DNA of 51,907 bases from Clostridia bacterium (GCA_017613275.1 JAGAED010000012.1:1-51907), one strand, 5' to 3'; shown: positions 7,943 through 18,249, counted from the first letter of the stretch. Translations and numbers: made by a program. Notes: generated by a model not told the origin, from the sequence alone.

Positions 7943-9448
7943 ATGAGTAAAATAGTAGAAGGAATTTCAAGAACTTTTAACGAATTTTTATTATTACCTA
8001 ATTTAACAGATGAAAGATGCATACCATCAAATGTATCTCTAAAAACACCACTTGTAAAATATAGAAAAGGCGAAGAACCAAAATATAGTGCAAATATACC
8101 AATGGTATCAGCAATAATGCAATCAGTTTCTGGAGAAGAAATGGGAATTGCGCTTGCAAGAGAAGGTGGAGTTGCATTTATATATGGTGCACAATCAATT
8201 GAAAGCCAAGCAAGAATGGTTAAAAATGTAAAAAAACACAAAGCAGGATTTGTTGTAAGTGATTCAAATGTAAAATCTGGAACACCTTTAAAAGAGGTAT
8301 TAGAATTAATCCAGGAAACAGGTCATTCAACAGTTATGATAACAGATGATGGAACTGCACATGGAAAATTCTTAGGACTAGTTACAGATAAAGATTATAG
8401 AATAACAAGGGCAAATTTAGATGACCCAATAGATAATTACATGACACCAAAAGAAAAAGTAATTTGGACAAAAAAGGGAATTGGATTAGCAGAAGCAAAT
8501 GATATAATATGGGAAAATAAAATTGCTTGTTTACCAATTTTAGATGATGAAGAAAAACTAAAATATTTAGTATTTAGAAAAGATTATGAAGATAGAAAAA
8601 ATAATCCAGACTCTTTATTAGACGAAAATAAAAGATATATAGTAGGTGCTGGAATAAATACAAGAGACTATGAAGAAAGAATTCCAGCTTTAGTTGAAGC
8701 AGGAGTTGACCTAGTTTGTATGGATTCATCAGATGGATATTCAGTATGGCAAAAGAAGACTATCGAATTTGTTCGTGAAAAATATGGTGATGATGTAAAA
8801 ATAGGTGCTGGAAATGTTGTAGACAAAGAAGGATTTAGATATTTAGCAGAAGCTGGAGCAGACTTTATAAAAGTTGGTGTTGGTGGAGGTTCAATCTGCA
8901 TAACACGTGAAACTAAAGGAATAGGAAGATGTCAAGCATCAGCATTATTAGATGTAGTTGCAGCAAGAGACGAATATTTCAAAGAAACAGGAATTTATAT
9001 TCCAGTATGTTCAGATGGTGGAATAGTTCAAGATCATCATATAACACTAGCTCTAGCTTTAGGGGCAGACTTTGTAATGATGGGAAGATATTTTGCAAGA
9101 TTTGACGAAAGCCCAACAAGAGTTGTAAAAAGAGGAAATACATACATGAAAGAATATTGGGGAGAAGGTTCAAACAGAGCAAGAAACTGGCAAAGATATG
9201 ATATGGGAGGAGACAAAAAACTTTCATTTGAAGAAGGTGTTGATTCTTACATACCTTATGCTGGAAGATTAAAAGATAATTTAGCAATAACATGTGCAAA
9301 AATAAAATCAACAATGTGTAACTGTGGAAGTATAACAATTCCAGAATTACATGAAAAAGCAAGACTTACAATAGTTTCAGATGTTAGTATTTCTGAAGGA
9401 AAAGCACACGATGTTGTTTTAAAAGAAATAGATACACAATATAATTAA
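7943..9448 (+). CDS. guaB: IMP dehydrogenase, Tritrichomonas-like variant
   Basis: This 501-residue enzyme oxidises IMP to XMP with NAD+, the first step towards GMP. The catalytic loop [13 protein letters not shown] places the nucleophile at Cys319, and NWQRYD provides Arg418 and Tyr419. These are the residue numbers I recall for Tritrichomonas foetus IMPDH, and segments such as [20 protein letters not shown] and STMCNCG also match it from memory. Two CBS-type repeats lie at about 100-215. It is therefore not the common bacterial GIGPGSICTTR form. The ribosome binding site is GGAGGG, with its own promoter; the gene is divergent from guaA. Confidence 0.95.
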   Translation: MSKIVEGISRTFNEFLLLPNLTDERCIPSNVSLKTPLVKYRKGEEPKYSANIPMVSAIMQSVSGEEMGIALAREGGVAFIYGAQSIESQARMVKNVKKHKAGFVVSDSNVKSGTPLKEVLELIQETGHSTVMITDDGTAHGKFLGLVTDKDYRITRANLDDPIDNYMTPKEKVIWTKKGIGLAEANDIIWENKIACLPILDDEEKLKYLVFRKDYEDRKNNPDSLLDENKRYIVGAGINTRDYEERIPALVEAGVDLVCMDSSDGYSVWQKKTIEFVREKYGDDVKIGAGNVVDKEGFRYLAEAGADFIKVGVGGGSICITRETKGIGRCQASALLDVVAARDEYFKETGIYIPVCSDGGIVQDHHITLALALGADFVMMGRYFARFDESPTRVVKRGNTYMKEYWGEGSNRARNWQRYDMGGDKKLSFEEGVDSYIPYAGRLKDNLAITCAKIKSTMCNCGSITIPELHEKARLTIVSDVSISEGKAHDVVLKEIDTQYN

Positions 9449-9454
9449 AAAGAG

Positions 9455-9504
9455 ATTCAGGTAGAAAAGCACTATAAAATAGGCTTAGCTACCTGGATTT
9501 TTTT
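9455..9504 (+). terminator. Terminator after guaB
   Basis: CAGGTAG (9458-9464) pairs with CTACCTG (9489-9495). The long loop contains an inner AAGC/GCTT pair, and a run of seven T follows. Confidence 0.75.
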
Positions 9505-9544
9505 ATATATTTTACATATCTCCAACTAAAATAGACAGAAAAGA

Positions 9545-9573
9545 TTGACATAATTAACTTTATATGATAAAAT
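9545..9573 (+). promoter_or_regulatory. Sigma-A-type promoter of the kinase/ParB-like fusion gene
   Basis: TTGACA (9545-9550), 17-base spacer, TAAAAT (9568-9573). It lies between a terminator and the gene, so the gene is probably a single transcript. Confidence 0.75.
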
Positions 9574-9604
9574 ATAGATAATTTATTGTAAAGGAGATTT
9601 GTGT

Positions 9605-10918
9605 ATGGAAAGAAAAGTGAGGATAATTTCAATATCAGGTCAGCCAGTAAGTGGCAAAAGTACAACAATAAATAAAATTACAGAATTATTAAAATTAGAA
9701 GGAATTAAAGAAGAAGATATACATGTTGTTTCTGTTGGAAATAATTTTAGAGCGTATTTTAATAAAATAATGGATTTAGCAAGTAATTTAAAAAACAAAA
9801 CTCTTGAAGAATTAAAAGACACTTCAGTAGATGCTGAATTAAAACAATTATGTTCTAATGAAGTTAATAGAAAAAAATTGAAACAAGCATTGGTAAATCT
9901 AATTATGTCAGATTTTGATTTTGATAAATTTGATATAGAAAAAGCAAATAATAGTGATAAATTAAAAGAAATAAGAGATATTATAGATACAATAGTAGAT
10001 ACAAAAGTTACTGAATTGGGAAAAGAAGCAATAAAAAATAACAGAGAAAACGAAGTATGGATAATGGACTCAAGACTTGCATTTAGTAATATTCCAGAAT
10101 CTTTTGCTGTAAGATTGACTATTAGAGATGATGTTGCTGGAAAAAGATTATTTGCGGGATCAGCTCAAAGAGGAAAAGAAGACAACGCTTATGCAACTGT
10201 AGAAGAAGCAATGGAAAAAACAATAAAAAGAGGTCAAGGAGAAGAAAAGAGATATAAAGAAAGATATGGTGTAGAATTAAGTAACGAAGATAACTATAAT
10301 CTAATTATTGACACATCTTTCTCAAATGTAGATGATATTGCAAAAACCATTTTGAAATGTGAAGAGCGTGAAAGACAAGGAAAATATTATGGTAAAAGAT
10401 GGACAAGTCCAAAAACTTTATTACCAATACAAAGAATGTCTGAAACCTTTGATAGGGAAAATGCAGAAATTTTAGAAAAGCTTGAAGACAGAATTTCTAA
10501 AAATGGTTATGATGTTTCAGAAGAAGTAGAAATATTCGTACATGATGGTAGAAAATATTTAAATGATGGAAATCATAGAGTTGTTGTATTGGCAAACCAT
10601 GGAGAAACAATGATACCATATGAAGAAAGAAAATATTCTGTTACAGCAAGTGAAGCGTATTCAGAAGAAATGACATTGGAAAATTTAGTTATGTTTACAA
10701 ATATTTTTAGAAAACATAGCCCTGATTTTAGTTATGAAGATATTTATCCAGGAATAACAGAAATAGCAGTAAAAAATCAATTGAAAGAGCGTTATACATA
10801 TCAATACTTGAGAATGTTACAGGAAAATGATGAGGAAAAATTTAATGCTTATTTTATAGAACTTGAAAAACAAAAAAAATACGTAAGTGAACATGGAGAA
10901 AATGATTTAGAAAGATAA
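9605..10918 (+). CDS. Cytidylate-kinase-like P-loop protein fused to a ParB/sulfiredoxin-like domain
   Basis: The 437-residue protein starts MERKVRIISISGQPVSGKSTT, with a Walker A loop at about residues 12-20. The N-terminal 230 residues resemble small nucleotide kinases of the CMP kinase type: a lid-like Arg-rich region around DVAGKRLFAGSAQRGKED and a WIMDSRLAF strand. The C-terminal part contains KYLNDGNHRVVVLANHGE (GNHR at about 322-325), resembling the ParB/sulfiredoxin fold core with its D-G-x-H-R motif. ATG 9605 is preferred over TTG 9599 because AAGGAG (9591-9596) is 8 bases upstream. It is monocistronic between two terminators. The substrate is unknown; neither activity is proven. Confidence 0.7.
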   Translation: MERKVRIISISGQPVSGKSTTINKITELLKLEGIKEEDIHVVSVGNNFRAYFNKIMDLASNLKNKTLEELKDTSVDAELKQLCSNEVNRKKLKQALVNLIMSDFDFDKFDIEKANNSDKLKEIRDIIDTIVDTKVTELGKEAIKNNRENEVWIMDSRLAFSNIPESFAVRLTIRDDVAGKRLFAGSAQRGKEDNAYATVEEAMEKTIKRGQGEEKRYKERYGVELSNEDNYNLIIDTSFSNVDDIAKTILKCEERERQGKYYGKRWTSPKTLLPIQRMSETFDRENAEILEKLEDRISKNGYDVSEEVEIFVHDGRKYLNDGNHRVVVLANHGETMIPYEERKYSVTASEAYSEEMTLENLVMFTNIFRKHSPDFSYEDIYPGITEIAVKNQLKERYTYQYLRMLQENDEEKFNAYFIELEKQKKYVSEHGENDLER

Positions 10919-10946
10919 AAAAGAAGCCTTAAAGGGCTTCTTTTTT
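10917..10946. terminator. Bidirectional terminator
   Basis: AGAAGCC (10922-10928), loop TTAAAG, GGCTTCT (10935-10941), with flanking A and T runs. It separates the fusion gene from the convergent minus-strand gene. Confidence 0.85.
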
Positions 10947-11487
10947 ATAACCAACTACTTGTAGGAATATAATTTTCATCAGGTGGATAAACAAAAGCGT
11001 CTTTAGGTTTATCCACTATTTTTATCTTGGTTATTTTTAAAGCAGGTATCTCGCCGTGGTAGTCATCCTTAAAGATTTCACCAGTAACATTAACCCAAGA
11101 ACCATCTTTATATTTAGAAATATTATCATATTCACACAAAAAACCAACAACAACATATTTAAAATCAGAAGAAATAATCATATTTCTTGCCAAAACAAAT
11201 TGATTATCCTTCAAATCTTCAACTTTATAAATATAACCTGTAAAATTCAGTTTCATTCCTATATAAGTATCAATATCATCATGAACAGCTTTTAAAACAT
11301 TAGTATAATTACTTGATGGAATAGTAAAAACATCATTGGGTGGAACACATGCATTAGATTCATTTTTGGCTCCATAAAATATTTTGTAAGTAACAAATAC
11401 CAAAATAAAAACCAAAAGTAATGCTAGAAAAGTCAAGAAAAACCTAAAAAACTTACTACCATTTATTTTAAAATTATAAATAAACAT
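10945..11487 (-). CDS. Membrane-anchored protein resembling the C-terminal domain of YcgQ (TIGR03943/DUF1980)
   Basis: This 180-residue protein has one transmembrane helix (about residues 12-35) and an outside domain. The domain resembles the end of YcgQ: FTGYIYKVEDLKDNQFVLAR, VVVGFLCEY, KDGSWVNVTGEI, and VDKPKDAFVYPP. YcgQ normally has an N-terminal multi-helix permease-associated part and a Cys-Cys motif after the Arg. Both are missing here, so this is a short form. The start at 11487 follows a minus-strand AAGGTGA; an upstream in-frame ATG extends it but has no ribosome binding site. Function unknown. It is convergent with the fusion gene. Confidence 0.62.
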   Translation of the reverse strand: MFIYNFKINGSKFFRFFLTFLALLLVFILVFVTYKIFYGAKNESNACVPPNDVFTIPSSNYTNVLKAVHDDIDTYIGMKLNFTGYIYKVEDLKDNQFVLARNMIISSDFKYVVVGFLCEYDNISKYKDGSWVNVTGEIFKDDYHGEIPALKITKIKIVDKPKDAFVYPPDENYIPTSSWL

Positions 11488-11546
11488 AAAAATCACCTTT
11501 TTCAAAAATATGTTAATAAATTTTATGCAAGCAAAAATAAAATAGA

Positions 11547-11573
11547 ACGTTTTGGGAGTGTCCACCAAAACGT
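11547..11573. repeat. Copy B of the GGGACACT intergenic hairpin family
   Basis: ACGTTTTGG (11547-11555) pairs with CCAAAACGT (11565-11573). On the minus strand it reads GGTGGACACTCCCAAAA, matching the hairpin at 15363. It lies between divergent genes. Confidence 0.5.
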
Positions 11574-11599
11574 CTAATTCTATAGTCTTTTATGTGTAT

Positions 11600-11629
11600 T
11601 TGCCAAAAGGGTTTAATATATGATATAAT
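11600..11629 (+). promoter_or_regulatory. Probable promoter of the MacB-like ABC transporter
   Basis: TTGCCA (11600-11605), 18-base spacer, TATAAT (11624-11629), 26 bases before the ATG. Confidence 0.6.
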
Positions 11630-11655
11630 GCTAGCTGAAGGAAGGAGAAAATAGT

Positions 11656-14262
11656 ATGCTTAAATTAAAGAATATTAAAAAAGAATACCTTACAGGTGTA
11701 AATAAAGTTGAAGCTTTAAAAGGTATAAATATAGAATTTAGAAAAAGTGAGTTTGTTTCAATTCTAGGACAAAGTGGTTGTGGAAAAACAACACTTTTAA
11801 ATATTATAGGTGGATTAGATAGATATACATCAGGAGATTTAGTTATAAATGGTAAATCTACAAAACAATTCAAAGATAAGGATTGGGACGCATATAGAAA
11901 TTATTCAATTGGTTTTGTATTCCAAAGTTATAATTTAATACCACATCAAAGTGTATTGGCCAATGTTGAGCTAGCTCTTACAATTTCTGGGGTTTCTAGA
12001 AAAGAAAGAACTAAAAGAGCCAAAGAGGCTTTAGAGCAAGTTGGACTAAAAGAACACATTCATAAAAAGCCAAATCAATTGTCTGGTGGGCAAATGCAAA
12101 GAGTTGCTATTGCAAGAGCATTAGTAAATAACCCAGATATTATTTTAGCAGACGAGCCAACAGGCGCATTAGACACAAAAACAAGTGTACAAATTATGGA
12201 AATTTTGAAAGAAATTTCAAAAGATAAGCTAATTATAATGGTTACACATAATCCAGAATTAGCAGAAAAATATTCAACAAGAGTTGTGAAAATACTAGAT
12301 GGTTTAATTACAGATGACTCAAATCCTTTTGATAGCGAAAAAGAGAAGGAAGACGTTAAGCCTAAAACAGGTAGAACAGCGATGAAATTTTTCACAGCTT
12401 TGCGTTTAAGTTTGAACAATTTGATGACAAAAAAAGGAAGAACATTTTTAACATCATTTGCAGGAAGTATAGGAATTATAGGAATTGCCTTAATTTTAGC
12501 GATTTCTACAGGTGTACAAAATTATATAGACAAAGTTGAAGAAGACACATTGTCATCATATCCATTAATGATACAAAAATCATCGGTAGATATTGGTTCA
12601 ATGATGGAAGTAATGATGGGGTCAATGGAAATTGATAAAGAAAAATATCAAGATGGAAGAATCTATTCTTCAAATATAATGGACCAAATGCTTACAACAC
12701 TTTCAAATAAAAGACAAAGTAACAATTTGAAAGAACTAAAAGAATACTTGCAAGATGGAGATAATGAAATAACAAAAAATGCAAATGCTATAAAATATAC
12801 TTACGATTTAGATATCAATATTTATAGAAAAGATACAGAAAATGGAATTTTAAAGGTTAATCCAAGTACAGTTATGAATTCAGTTGGCATGGGAGACGCT
12901 ATGGAAGCTAGAAATAGTACAGGAATAATGAGTATTATGGGAAGCGGAATGGGCGAAATGACAAATACTGATATTTGGGTAGAAATACTAGATAACAAAG
13001 AATTGCTTGCATCTCAAAATGACTTATTAGCTGGTAAATGGCCAGAAAAATATAATGAAATTGTTTTAATGTGTGATGAAAATAATCAAATAAGCGATTA
13101 TGCGTTATATTCACTAGGCTTAAAAGACCAACAAGAAATAAAAGACAAATGGAAAGCTATTCAAAATGAAGAAAAGACAACAGAAAGCCAAGAAACAAGC
13201 TATTCTTATGATGAGTTAGTAGGACTAACTTTTAAACTTGTATTAAACACAGACTATTACGAGAAAAAAAGTGGAGTTTGGCTAGACAGAAGCGATGATG
13301 ACGAATATATGAAAAAGATAATTGAAAATGGTGAAGATATAACAATTGTTGGAATTGTTAAACCAAATTCACAAACAGTTATGAAAACAACAACCGGTAG
13401 AATTGGGTATTTAAGCGGTTTAACAGAGTATGTTGCAAAAAAATGTAATGAATCTCAAATTGTAAAAGAACAAAAGGAAAATACTTTAAAAAATATCTTT
13501 TCTGGTTTGGAATTCCCAACAGAAATAGACGAAAAATTTGACTTTAACAATCTTACACCAGAGCAACAAATGATGATTGCAAATTTAAAAAATGACCAAA
13601 TTGCAAAAATGATGGAAGCATATACACAAAATAAAAATGCATCATTTGATAAAAACCTTTCAAAATTAGGAGCTGTTGATTTAGACGATCCAGCTGGAAT
13701 AAACATTTATCCAAAAGATTTTGCAGCTAAGGAAAAAATAGTAAAAGCAATAGAAGAATACAACAACAAGCAAAAAGCACAAGGAAATGAAGAAAACGAA
13801 ATAAACTATTCAGACATGGTTGGAACAATGATGAAATCTGTAACACAAATTGTAGATACAGTAAGCTATGTATTAATTGCGTTTGTGGCAATTTCACTAA
13901 TAGTTTCATCTATAATGATAGGAATTATAACATATATTTCTGTATTAGAAAGAACAAAAGAAATAGGAATTTTAAGAGCAATTGGTGCTTCAAAGAAAGA
14001 CATTTCAAGAGTATTTAATGCAGAAACATTTATAGTTGGTCTAATTTCAGGATTACTTGGAATTGGAATAACAATATTACTAACAATTCCAATAAATGCA
14101 GTAATATTCGCAGTTACAGGAGTTGAAGTACATGCAATGGTACCATTTGGCGCAGGTGTGGCTCTAGTAATAATTAGTATGATTCTAACAATAATTGCAG
14201 GTTTAATCCCAGCAAAAATGGCAAGCAAGAAGGATCCTGTTAATGCACTAAGAACTGAATAG
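11656..14262 (+). CDS. MacB-like ABC transporter, fused ATPase and FtsX-type permease
   Basis: This 868-residue protein joins an ABC ATPase to an FtsX/MacB permease. The ATPase has Walker A GQSGCGKTT (38-46), signature LSGGQ (about 142-146) and Walker B IILADEPTGALD (about 163-174), as in the LolD/MacB family. A linker then leads to a transmembrane helix near 265-285 and a large extracytoplasmic region (about 290-725). Three C-terminal helices follow, with the ERTKEIGILRAIGASKKDI motif typical of FtsX domains. Such proteins move lipoproteins, peptides or antibiotics by a mechanotransmission mechanism; the substrate here is unknown. Two small zinc-ribbon membrane proteins follow within 20 bases. 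Confidence 0.9.
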   Translation: MLKLKNIKKEYLTGVNKVEALKGINIEFRKSEFVSILGQSGCGKTTLLNIIGGLDRYTSGDLVINGKSTKQFKDKDWDAYRNYSIGFVFQSYNLIPHQSVLANVELALTISGVSRKERTKRAKEALEQVGLKEHIHKKPNQLSGGQMQRVAIARALVNNPDIILADEPTGALDTKTSVQIMEILKEISKDKLIIMVTHNPELAEKYSTRVVKILDGLITDDSNPFDSEKEKEDVKPKTGRTAMKFFTALRLSLNNLMTKKGRTFLTSFAGSIGIIGIALILAISTGVQNYIDKVEEDTLSSYPLMIQKSSVDIGSMMEVMMGSMEIDKEKYQDGRIYSSNIMDQMLTTLSNKRQSNNLKELKEYLQDGDNEITKNANAIKYTYDLDINIYRKDTENGILKVNPSTVMNSVGMGDAMEARNSTGIMSIMGSGMGEMTNTDIWVEILDNKELLASQNDLLAGKWPEKYNEIVLMCDENNQISDYALYSLGLKDQQEIKDKWKAIQNEEKTTESQETSYSYDELVGLTFKLVLNTDYYEKKSGVWLDRSDDDEYMKKIIENGEDITIVGIVKPNSQTVMKTTTGRIGYLSGLTEYVAKKCNESQIVKEQKENTLKNIFSGLEFPTEIDEKFDFNNLTPEQQMMIANLKNDQIAKMMEAYTQNKNASFDKNLSKLGAVDLDDPAGINIYPKDFAAKEKIVKAIEEYNNKQKAQGNEENEINYSDMVGTMMKSVTQIVDTVSYVLIAFVAISLIVSSIMIGIITYISVLERTKEIGILRAIGASKKDISRVFNAETFIVGLISGLLGIGITILLTIPINAVIFAVTGVEVHAMVPFGAGVALVIISMILTIIAGLIPAKMASKKDPVNALRTE

Positions 14263-14277
14263 GGAAAGAAAACAAAA

Positions 14278-14805
14278 ATGTACATTAACGAAGCAAAAGT
14301 AAAATTTAGAAATATGATAAATGAAATTGAGCTATTCATAGGAATAATTGGATTTGTTATATTTGGCTCAACAACAATTTATATATCATTAGAGAGATTA
14401 GCAACTCCAGAACAATATGGAATAATGTTTGCAATAGTTGCAATTAATATAGGACTAATAGCAGTTTCACTATTGTCAAGAAGATTAATGGGAAGTGTAA
14501 TTTTCTATGCAAGATATTTCGAAGGAGACTTAGATGGAATAATAAAACCTTCTGACATGGTTGCAGTTGTTGGAAAGAATACAAGTAGAATTGAAAGCGA
14601 ATTAAGTAGTTTAAAAGTTCGTGGTTACATGAAAAATTATAAATTAGTCAAAAAAGGAAATGAAACAATAATTGAACTTGAAAGTCTTGTAACAAAATGT
14701 GCATGTAAAAACTGCGGAGCACAAATAGATAAAAAAGTTTATTTTACTGGTAATTGTCCTTATTGTGGAGGCATTGATGTTTTTGCAAAGGAGATAGGAA
14801 GATGA
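14278..14805 (+). CDS. Two-helix membrane protein with C-terminal zinc ribbon
   Basis: This 175-residue protein of unknown function has two hydrophobic helices (about residues 18-38 and 49-67). A cytoplasmic helical domain follows, with SELSSLKVRGYMKNYKL, then a zinc ribbon with two Cys-x-x-Cys knuckles (CKNC and CPYC) near the C-terminus. The gene starts 15 bases after the ABC transporter and overlaps the next gene by 4 bases (ATGA). All three are probably co-transcribed. The next gene encodes a protein with the same plan and recognisable similarity (KGYLKNCTI, then CPTC and CKYC), so they are likely paralogues that may work with the transporter. Confidence 0.72.
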   Translation: MYINEAKVKFRNMINEIELFIGIIGFVIFGSTTIYISLERLATPEQYGIMFAIVAINIGLIAVSLLSRRLMGSVIFYARYFEGDLDGIIKPSDMVAVVGKNTSRIESELSSLKVRGYMKNYKLVKKGNETIIELESLVTKCACKNCGAQIDKKVYFTGNCPYCGGIDVFAKEIGR

Positions 14806-15360
14806 ACGAAAATATATATTTAGGAAACAATTTAGGAATAAGAACAATATATTTTGCAATTACATTTTTTATAGATGGTGTATTAGCTGGAACATCAGCA
14901 TTTGTATTTCCATTCACAATGTTAGAGTATTCCTCAGCAGCATTTGGATTTTTCTTTTGCGTAGCAATAGGATTTGGAATACTAGCATATTTGCGATTTA
15001 GGGGATTATTATTAATAAAGGCTGCTAAGGGGTTTTCAGAACAATTTAGAAAATCTACACAACCTTTCTTAACAATTAGTACATTAAAAACACCACTAAT
15101 GCGGAAATGGTCAAACAATATATTGGCCAGAAAAATATAGAGCTAAAAATTTATCATTAATAGATGGAGCAATCCGCAAAGGCTATTTAAAAAATTGCAC
15201 AATAGAAATACATGCAGGAGTTCCAAAAGTTGCGCTATCAAAGAAAATTATAATAGACAGATGCCCAACATGTGGGGCACCATTTGTAGAAGTACCAGGC
15301 GAAACATACACCTGTAAATATTGTAGAAACACAATAAGAAGAGCGTTAGCAAAAAAATAG
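14802..15360 (+). CDS. Membrane zinc-ribbon protein; coding region requires a +1 frameshift at CGGA (15102-15105)
   Basis: The 0 frame starts at ATG 14802, overlapping the upstream gene by 4 bases. It encodes two hydrophobic helices (about residues 15-35 and 45-63) up to KTPLM at codon 100. It then meets CGG at 15102-15104 and stops at 15140. If the C at 15102 is skipped, GGA continues in the +1 frame to TAG 15358-15360. This adds GNGQTIYWPEKYRAKNLS, a KGYLKNCTI block and a CPTC/CKYC zinc ribbon, giving 185 residues. The added part matches the C-terminal half of the 14278 paralogue, so the +1 product is the natural full-length protein. A two-indel pseudogene is the less economical alternative. 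Confidence 0.75.
15102..15105 (+). other. Candidate +1 frameshift site CGGA (ATG C GGA AAT)
   Basis: The 0-frame CGG follows ATG. Skipping C places GGA (Gly) in frame and opens the zinc-ribbon coding region. The same quadruplet marks the frame change at 23001 and 28301. Confidence 0.65.
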
Positions 15361-15362
15361 AC

Positions 15363-15383
15363 TTTTTGGGACACTCCCAAAAA
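15363..15383 (+). repeat. Copy C of the GGGACACT intergenic hairpin family
   Basis: TTTTTGGG (15363-15370), ACACT loop, CCCAAAAA (15376-15383), directly after the stop codon of the zinc-ribbon gene. Confidence 0.55.
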
Positions 15384-15391
15384 ACAAGGTC

Positions 15392-15423
15392 AAAAAAATC
15401 TCGATTTTTATTGAGATTTTTTT
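15392..15423 (+). terminator. Intrinsic terminator before secA
   Basis: AAAAAAATCTC (15392-15402) pairs with GAGATTTTTTT (15413-15423). It ends the ABC/zinc-ribbon operon. Confidence 0.8.
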
Positions 15424-15434
15424 CTTTAAAACTA

Positions 15435-15463
15435 TTGCTAAAAAATTAGTTTAATGATATAGT
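15435..15463 (+). promoter_or_regulatory. Promoter of secA
   Basis: TTGCTA (15435-15440), 17-base spacer, TATAGT (15458-15463). Confidence 0.65.
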
Positions 15464-15504
15464 AACATAGTATTAGATTATCAAAAGAGAGGAAGAAGTA
15501 CAAA

Positions 15505-18249
15505 ATGGGTTTATTTAAATCATATAGTGAAAAAGAAGTAAAAAGAGTAATGCCAATTGTTGAAAAAATAAATGGCTTAGAAGAAGAAATTTCAAAATTA
15601 TCTGACCACGAATTAAGAGGAAAAACAGATTATTTTAAAGCTCAATTAGCAGAAGGCAAAACACTAGATGACATACTACCAGAAGCATTTGCAGTAGTAA
15701 GAGAAGCATCTAAAAGAGCATTAGGAATGAGACATTTCGATGTTCAATTAATAGGTGGAATTATATTACACCAAGGTAGAATTGCCGAAATGAAAACTGG
15801 TGAAGGAAAAACATTAGTTGCAACATTACCAGTATACTTAAATGCACTAGAAGGAAAAGGTGTGCATGTAATCACAGTAAACGATTACCTAGCTAAGAGA
15901 GATAGCGAGTGGATGGGTAAAATATATAAATTCTTAGGTTTATCTGTAGGGCTTGTTGTAGCAGGTATGGAACCATATCAAAAACAAAAAGCTTACAATG
16001 CTGATATAACTTATGGAACAAACAATGAGTTTGGATTTGATTATCTAAGAGATAACATGGTAATATACAAAAATCAATTAGTTCAAAGAGGATTACATTA
16101 TGCAATCGTGGACGAAATTGATAGTATTTTAATAGACGAAGCTAGAACACCACTTATAATTTCTGGTAGAGCAAATGAATCATCAGATTTATATAAAAAA
16201 GCAGATAGCTTTGTTAGAAAACTTCAACCAAAAGTTATAGTTGAAGAAGATGTAAAAGACTATGACCAAGCTGAAGATAACGAAAAATATGATTATATAG
16301 TAGACTTAAAAGCAAAATCTGCATCACTTACACAAAAAGGTATCAAAAAGGCAGAAGAAGAATTTGGATTAGAAAACTTCAATGACCTAGAAAACTCTAC
16401 ATTAGTACACCATGTACATCAAGCTTTAAGAGCTTATGGAATCATGAAAAAAGATATAGACTATATCGTAAAAGATGGCGAAGTTCTTATAGTTGACGAA
16501 TTTACAGGTCGTATAATGTATGGAAGAAGATACAACAATGGTCTTCATCAAGCAATTGAAGCAAAAGAAAAAGTTAAAATTGCAGACGAATCTAAAACAT
16601 TGGCAACAATCACATTCCAAAACTACTTTAGAATGTATGATAAATTATCTGGTATGACTGGTACAGCTATGACAGAAGAAGAAGAATTCCAAGAAATTTA
16701 TAACTTAGATGTTATAGCAATACCAACAAACAAACCAATGGTTAGAAAAGACGAAAATGATGTAATTTATAAAACAGAAAATGCAAAATTCAGAGCAATA
16801 GTTGAAAGCATAAAAGAAAGTAACAAAATAGGACAACCAGTTCTAGTTGGTACAGTTTCAATCGAAAAATCTGAAAAATTAAGCAAATTATTAAAACAAG
16901 AAGGAATAAAACACGAAGTATTAAACGCTAAATACCATGAACAAGAAGCTGCAATAGTTGCACAAGCTGGTAAATTTGGAGCTGTAACAATCGCAACAAA
17001 CATGGCAGGACGTGGTACAGATATTATGCTTGGTGGAAACAGCGAATTCTTAGCAAAAGAAGAAATGGCTAAAAATAGAGTTCCTGCAAACCTAATAGAA
17101 GAAGCGGACACATATTATGAAACAGATGACCAAGACATCTTAAGAGCAAGAGAACAATTCAAAAAATTAGTTGAAAAATATGATGAAAAAATCAAAGAAG
17201 AAAAAGAAAAAGTAATCGCAGTTGGTGGTCTAAAAATAATAGGAACAGAAAGACACGAATCAAGAAGAATTGACAATCAGTTAAGAGGACGTTCTGGACG
17301 TCAAGGAGATGTAGGTGAATCTAAATTCTACATTGCATTAGAAGATGACATGATGAAAATATATGGAGGACCTAAAATAGCTCAATTATTTGACTTCATG
17401 AAAGTTGATGAAAATATGCCAATTGAATCTAAAATGATTACAAAACAATTAGAATCAGCTCAAAAGAAAGTTGAAGGAAGAAACTTTGCAATACGTAAAA
17501 ACGTATTAAAATATGACGATGTAATGAATGTTCAAAGAGAAATAATCTATCGTGAAAGAAGACAAGTTCTTGATGGAGAAAATATCAGTGACAGCATTCA
17601 AAATATGTTTACAGAAGTTGCAGAAAACACTGTAAGTACATTTATAGAAGAAGATGGAACAGTAAGTGTTGAATCTTTAGATACAGAAATCAAAAACATC
17701 TTTGGTATAGATATGATAGATACAATAAAAGCAAATGTTGAAGAACCAGAGAAAATTTCTGCAGAATTAGAAGAAAAAGCATTAGCTAAATATCAAGAAA
17801 AAGAAACAGAAATCGGAAGTGACGATTTAAGAGAATTAGAAAGAGTAGTTCTATTAAAAGTTGTTGACGAAAAATGGATGGACCACATAGATAACATGGA
17901 CGAATTAAAAAACGGAATTGGTCTTCGTGCTTATGGTCAACAAGATCCAGTAGTTAAATATAGAACCGAAGGTGGAGATATGTTTGACGAAATGAATGCA
18001 GATATAAAAGTTGATGTTACAAAAATATTAATGAATATTAGAAAACAAGGTCAACTAAAAAGACATGAAACAGCTAAAATAACAAAAGAAGCACAAGCAG
18101 CTTTATTTAGCACAGACAATGGGCAAAAAATAGCAAATCCAGATGTAGATAGAACAATAAGAAACGAAGAACCAAAAATTGGTAGAAACGATCCATGTCC
18201 ATGTGGCTCTGGTAAAAAATACAAGAACTGTTGCGGTAGAAACCAGTAA
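15505..18249 (+). CDS. secA: Protein translocase subunit SecA
   Basis: This 914-residue SecA is the ATPase motor that drives preproteins through SecYEG. Visible features include [11 protein letters not shown] and the Walker A region [28 protein letters not shown] and the DEAD-like motif [19 protein letters not shown] follow, as do [41 protein letters not shown] and RGRSGRQGD. The C-terminus carries the zinc-binding SEC-C motif [13 protein letters not shown], which contacts SecB or ribosomes in other bacteria. It has its own promoter and terminator. The SEC-C end is nearly duplicated in the protease gene downstream (19349). Start supported by GAGAGGAAG. Confidence 0.98.
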   Translation: MGLFKSYSEKEVKRVMPIVEKINGLEEEISKLSDHELRGKTDYFKAQLAEGKTLDDILPEAFAVVREASKRALGMRHFDVQLIGGIILHQGRIAEMKTGEGKTLVATLPVYLNALEGKGVHVITVNDYLAKRDSEWMGKIYKFLGLSVGLVVAGMEPYQKQKAYNADITYGTNNEFGFDYLRDNMVIYKNQLVQRGLHYAIVDEIDSILIDEARTPLIISGRANESSDLYKKADSFVRKLQPKVIVEEDVKDYDQAEDNEKYDYIVDLKAKSASLTQKGIKKAEEEFGLENFNDLENSTLVHHVHQALRAYGIMKKDIDYIVKDGEVLIVDEFTGRIMYGRRYNNGLHQAIEAKEKVKIADESKTLATITFQNYFRMYDKLSGMTGTAMTEEEEFQEIYNLDVIAIPTNKPMVRKDENDVIYKTENAKFRAIVESIKESNKIGQPVLVGTVSIEKSEKLSKLLKQEGIKHEVLNAKYHEQEAAIVAQAGKFGAVTIATNMAGRGTDIMLGGNSEFLAKEEMAKNRVPANLIEEADTYYETDDQDILRAREQFKKLVEKYDEKIKEEKEKVIAVGGLKIIGTERHESRRIDNQLRGRSGRQGDVGESKFYIALEDDMMKIYGGPKIAQLFDFMKVDENMPIESKMITKQLESAQKKVEGRNFAIRKNVLKYDDVMNVQREIIYRERRQVLDGENISDSIQNMFTEVAENTVSTFIEEDGTVSVESLDTEIKNIFGIDMIDTIKANVEEPEKISAELEEKALAKYQEKETEIGSDDLRELERVVLLKVVDEKWMDHIDNMDELKNGIGLRAYGQQDPVVKYRTEGGDMFDEMNADIKVDVTKILMNIRKQGQLKRHETAKITKEAQAALFSTDNGQKIANPDVDRTIRNEEPKIGRNDPCPCGSGKKYKNCCGRNQ

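Noticed and set aside
14802..15360. Pseudogene with a one-base deletion and a two-base insertion
   Set aside because: A single +1 step at CGGA gives a continuous protein and follows the same rule as two other genes; the two-indel model needs two independent events.
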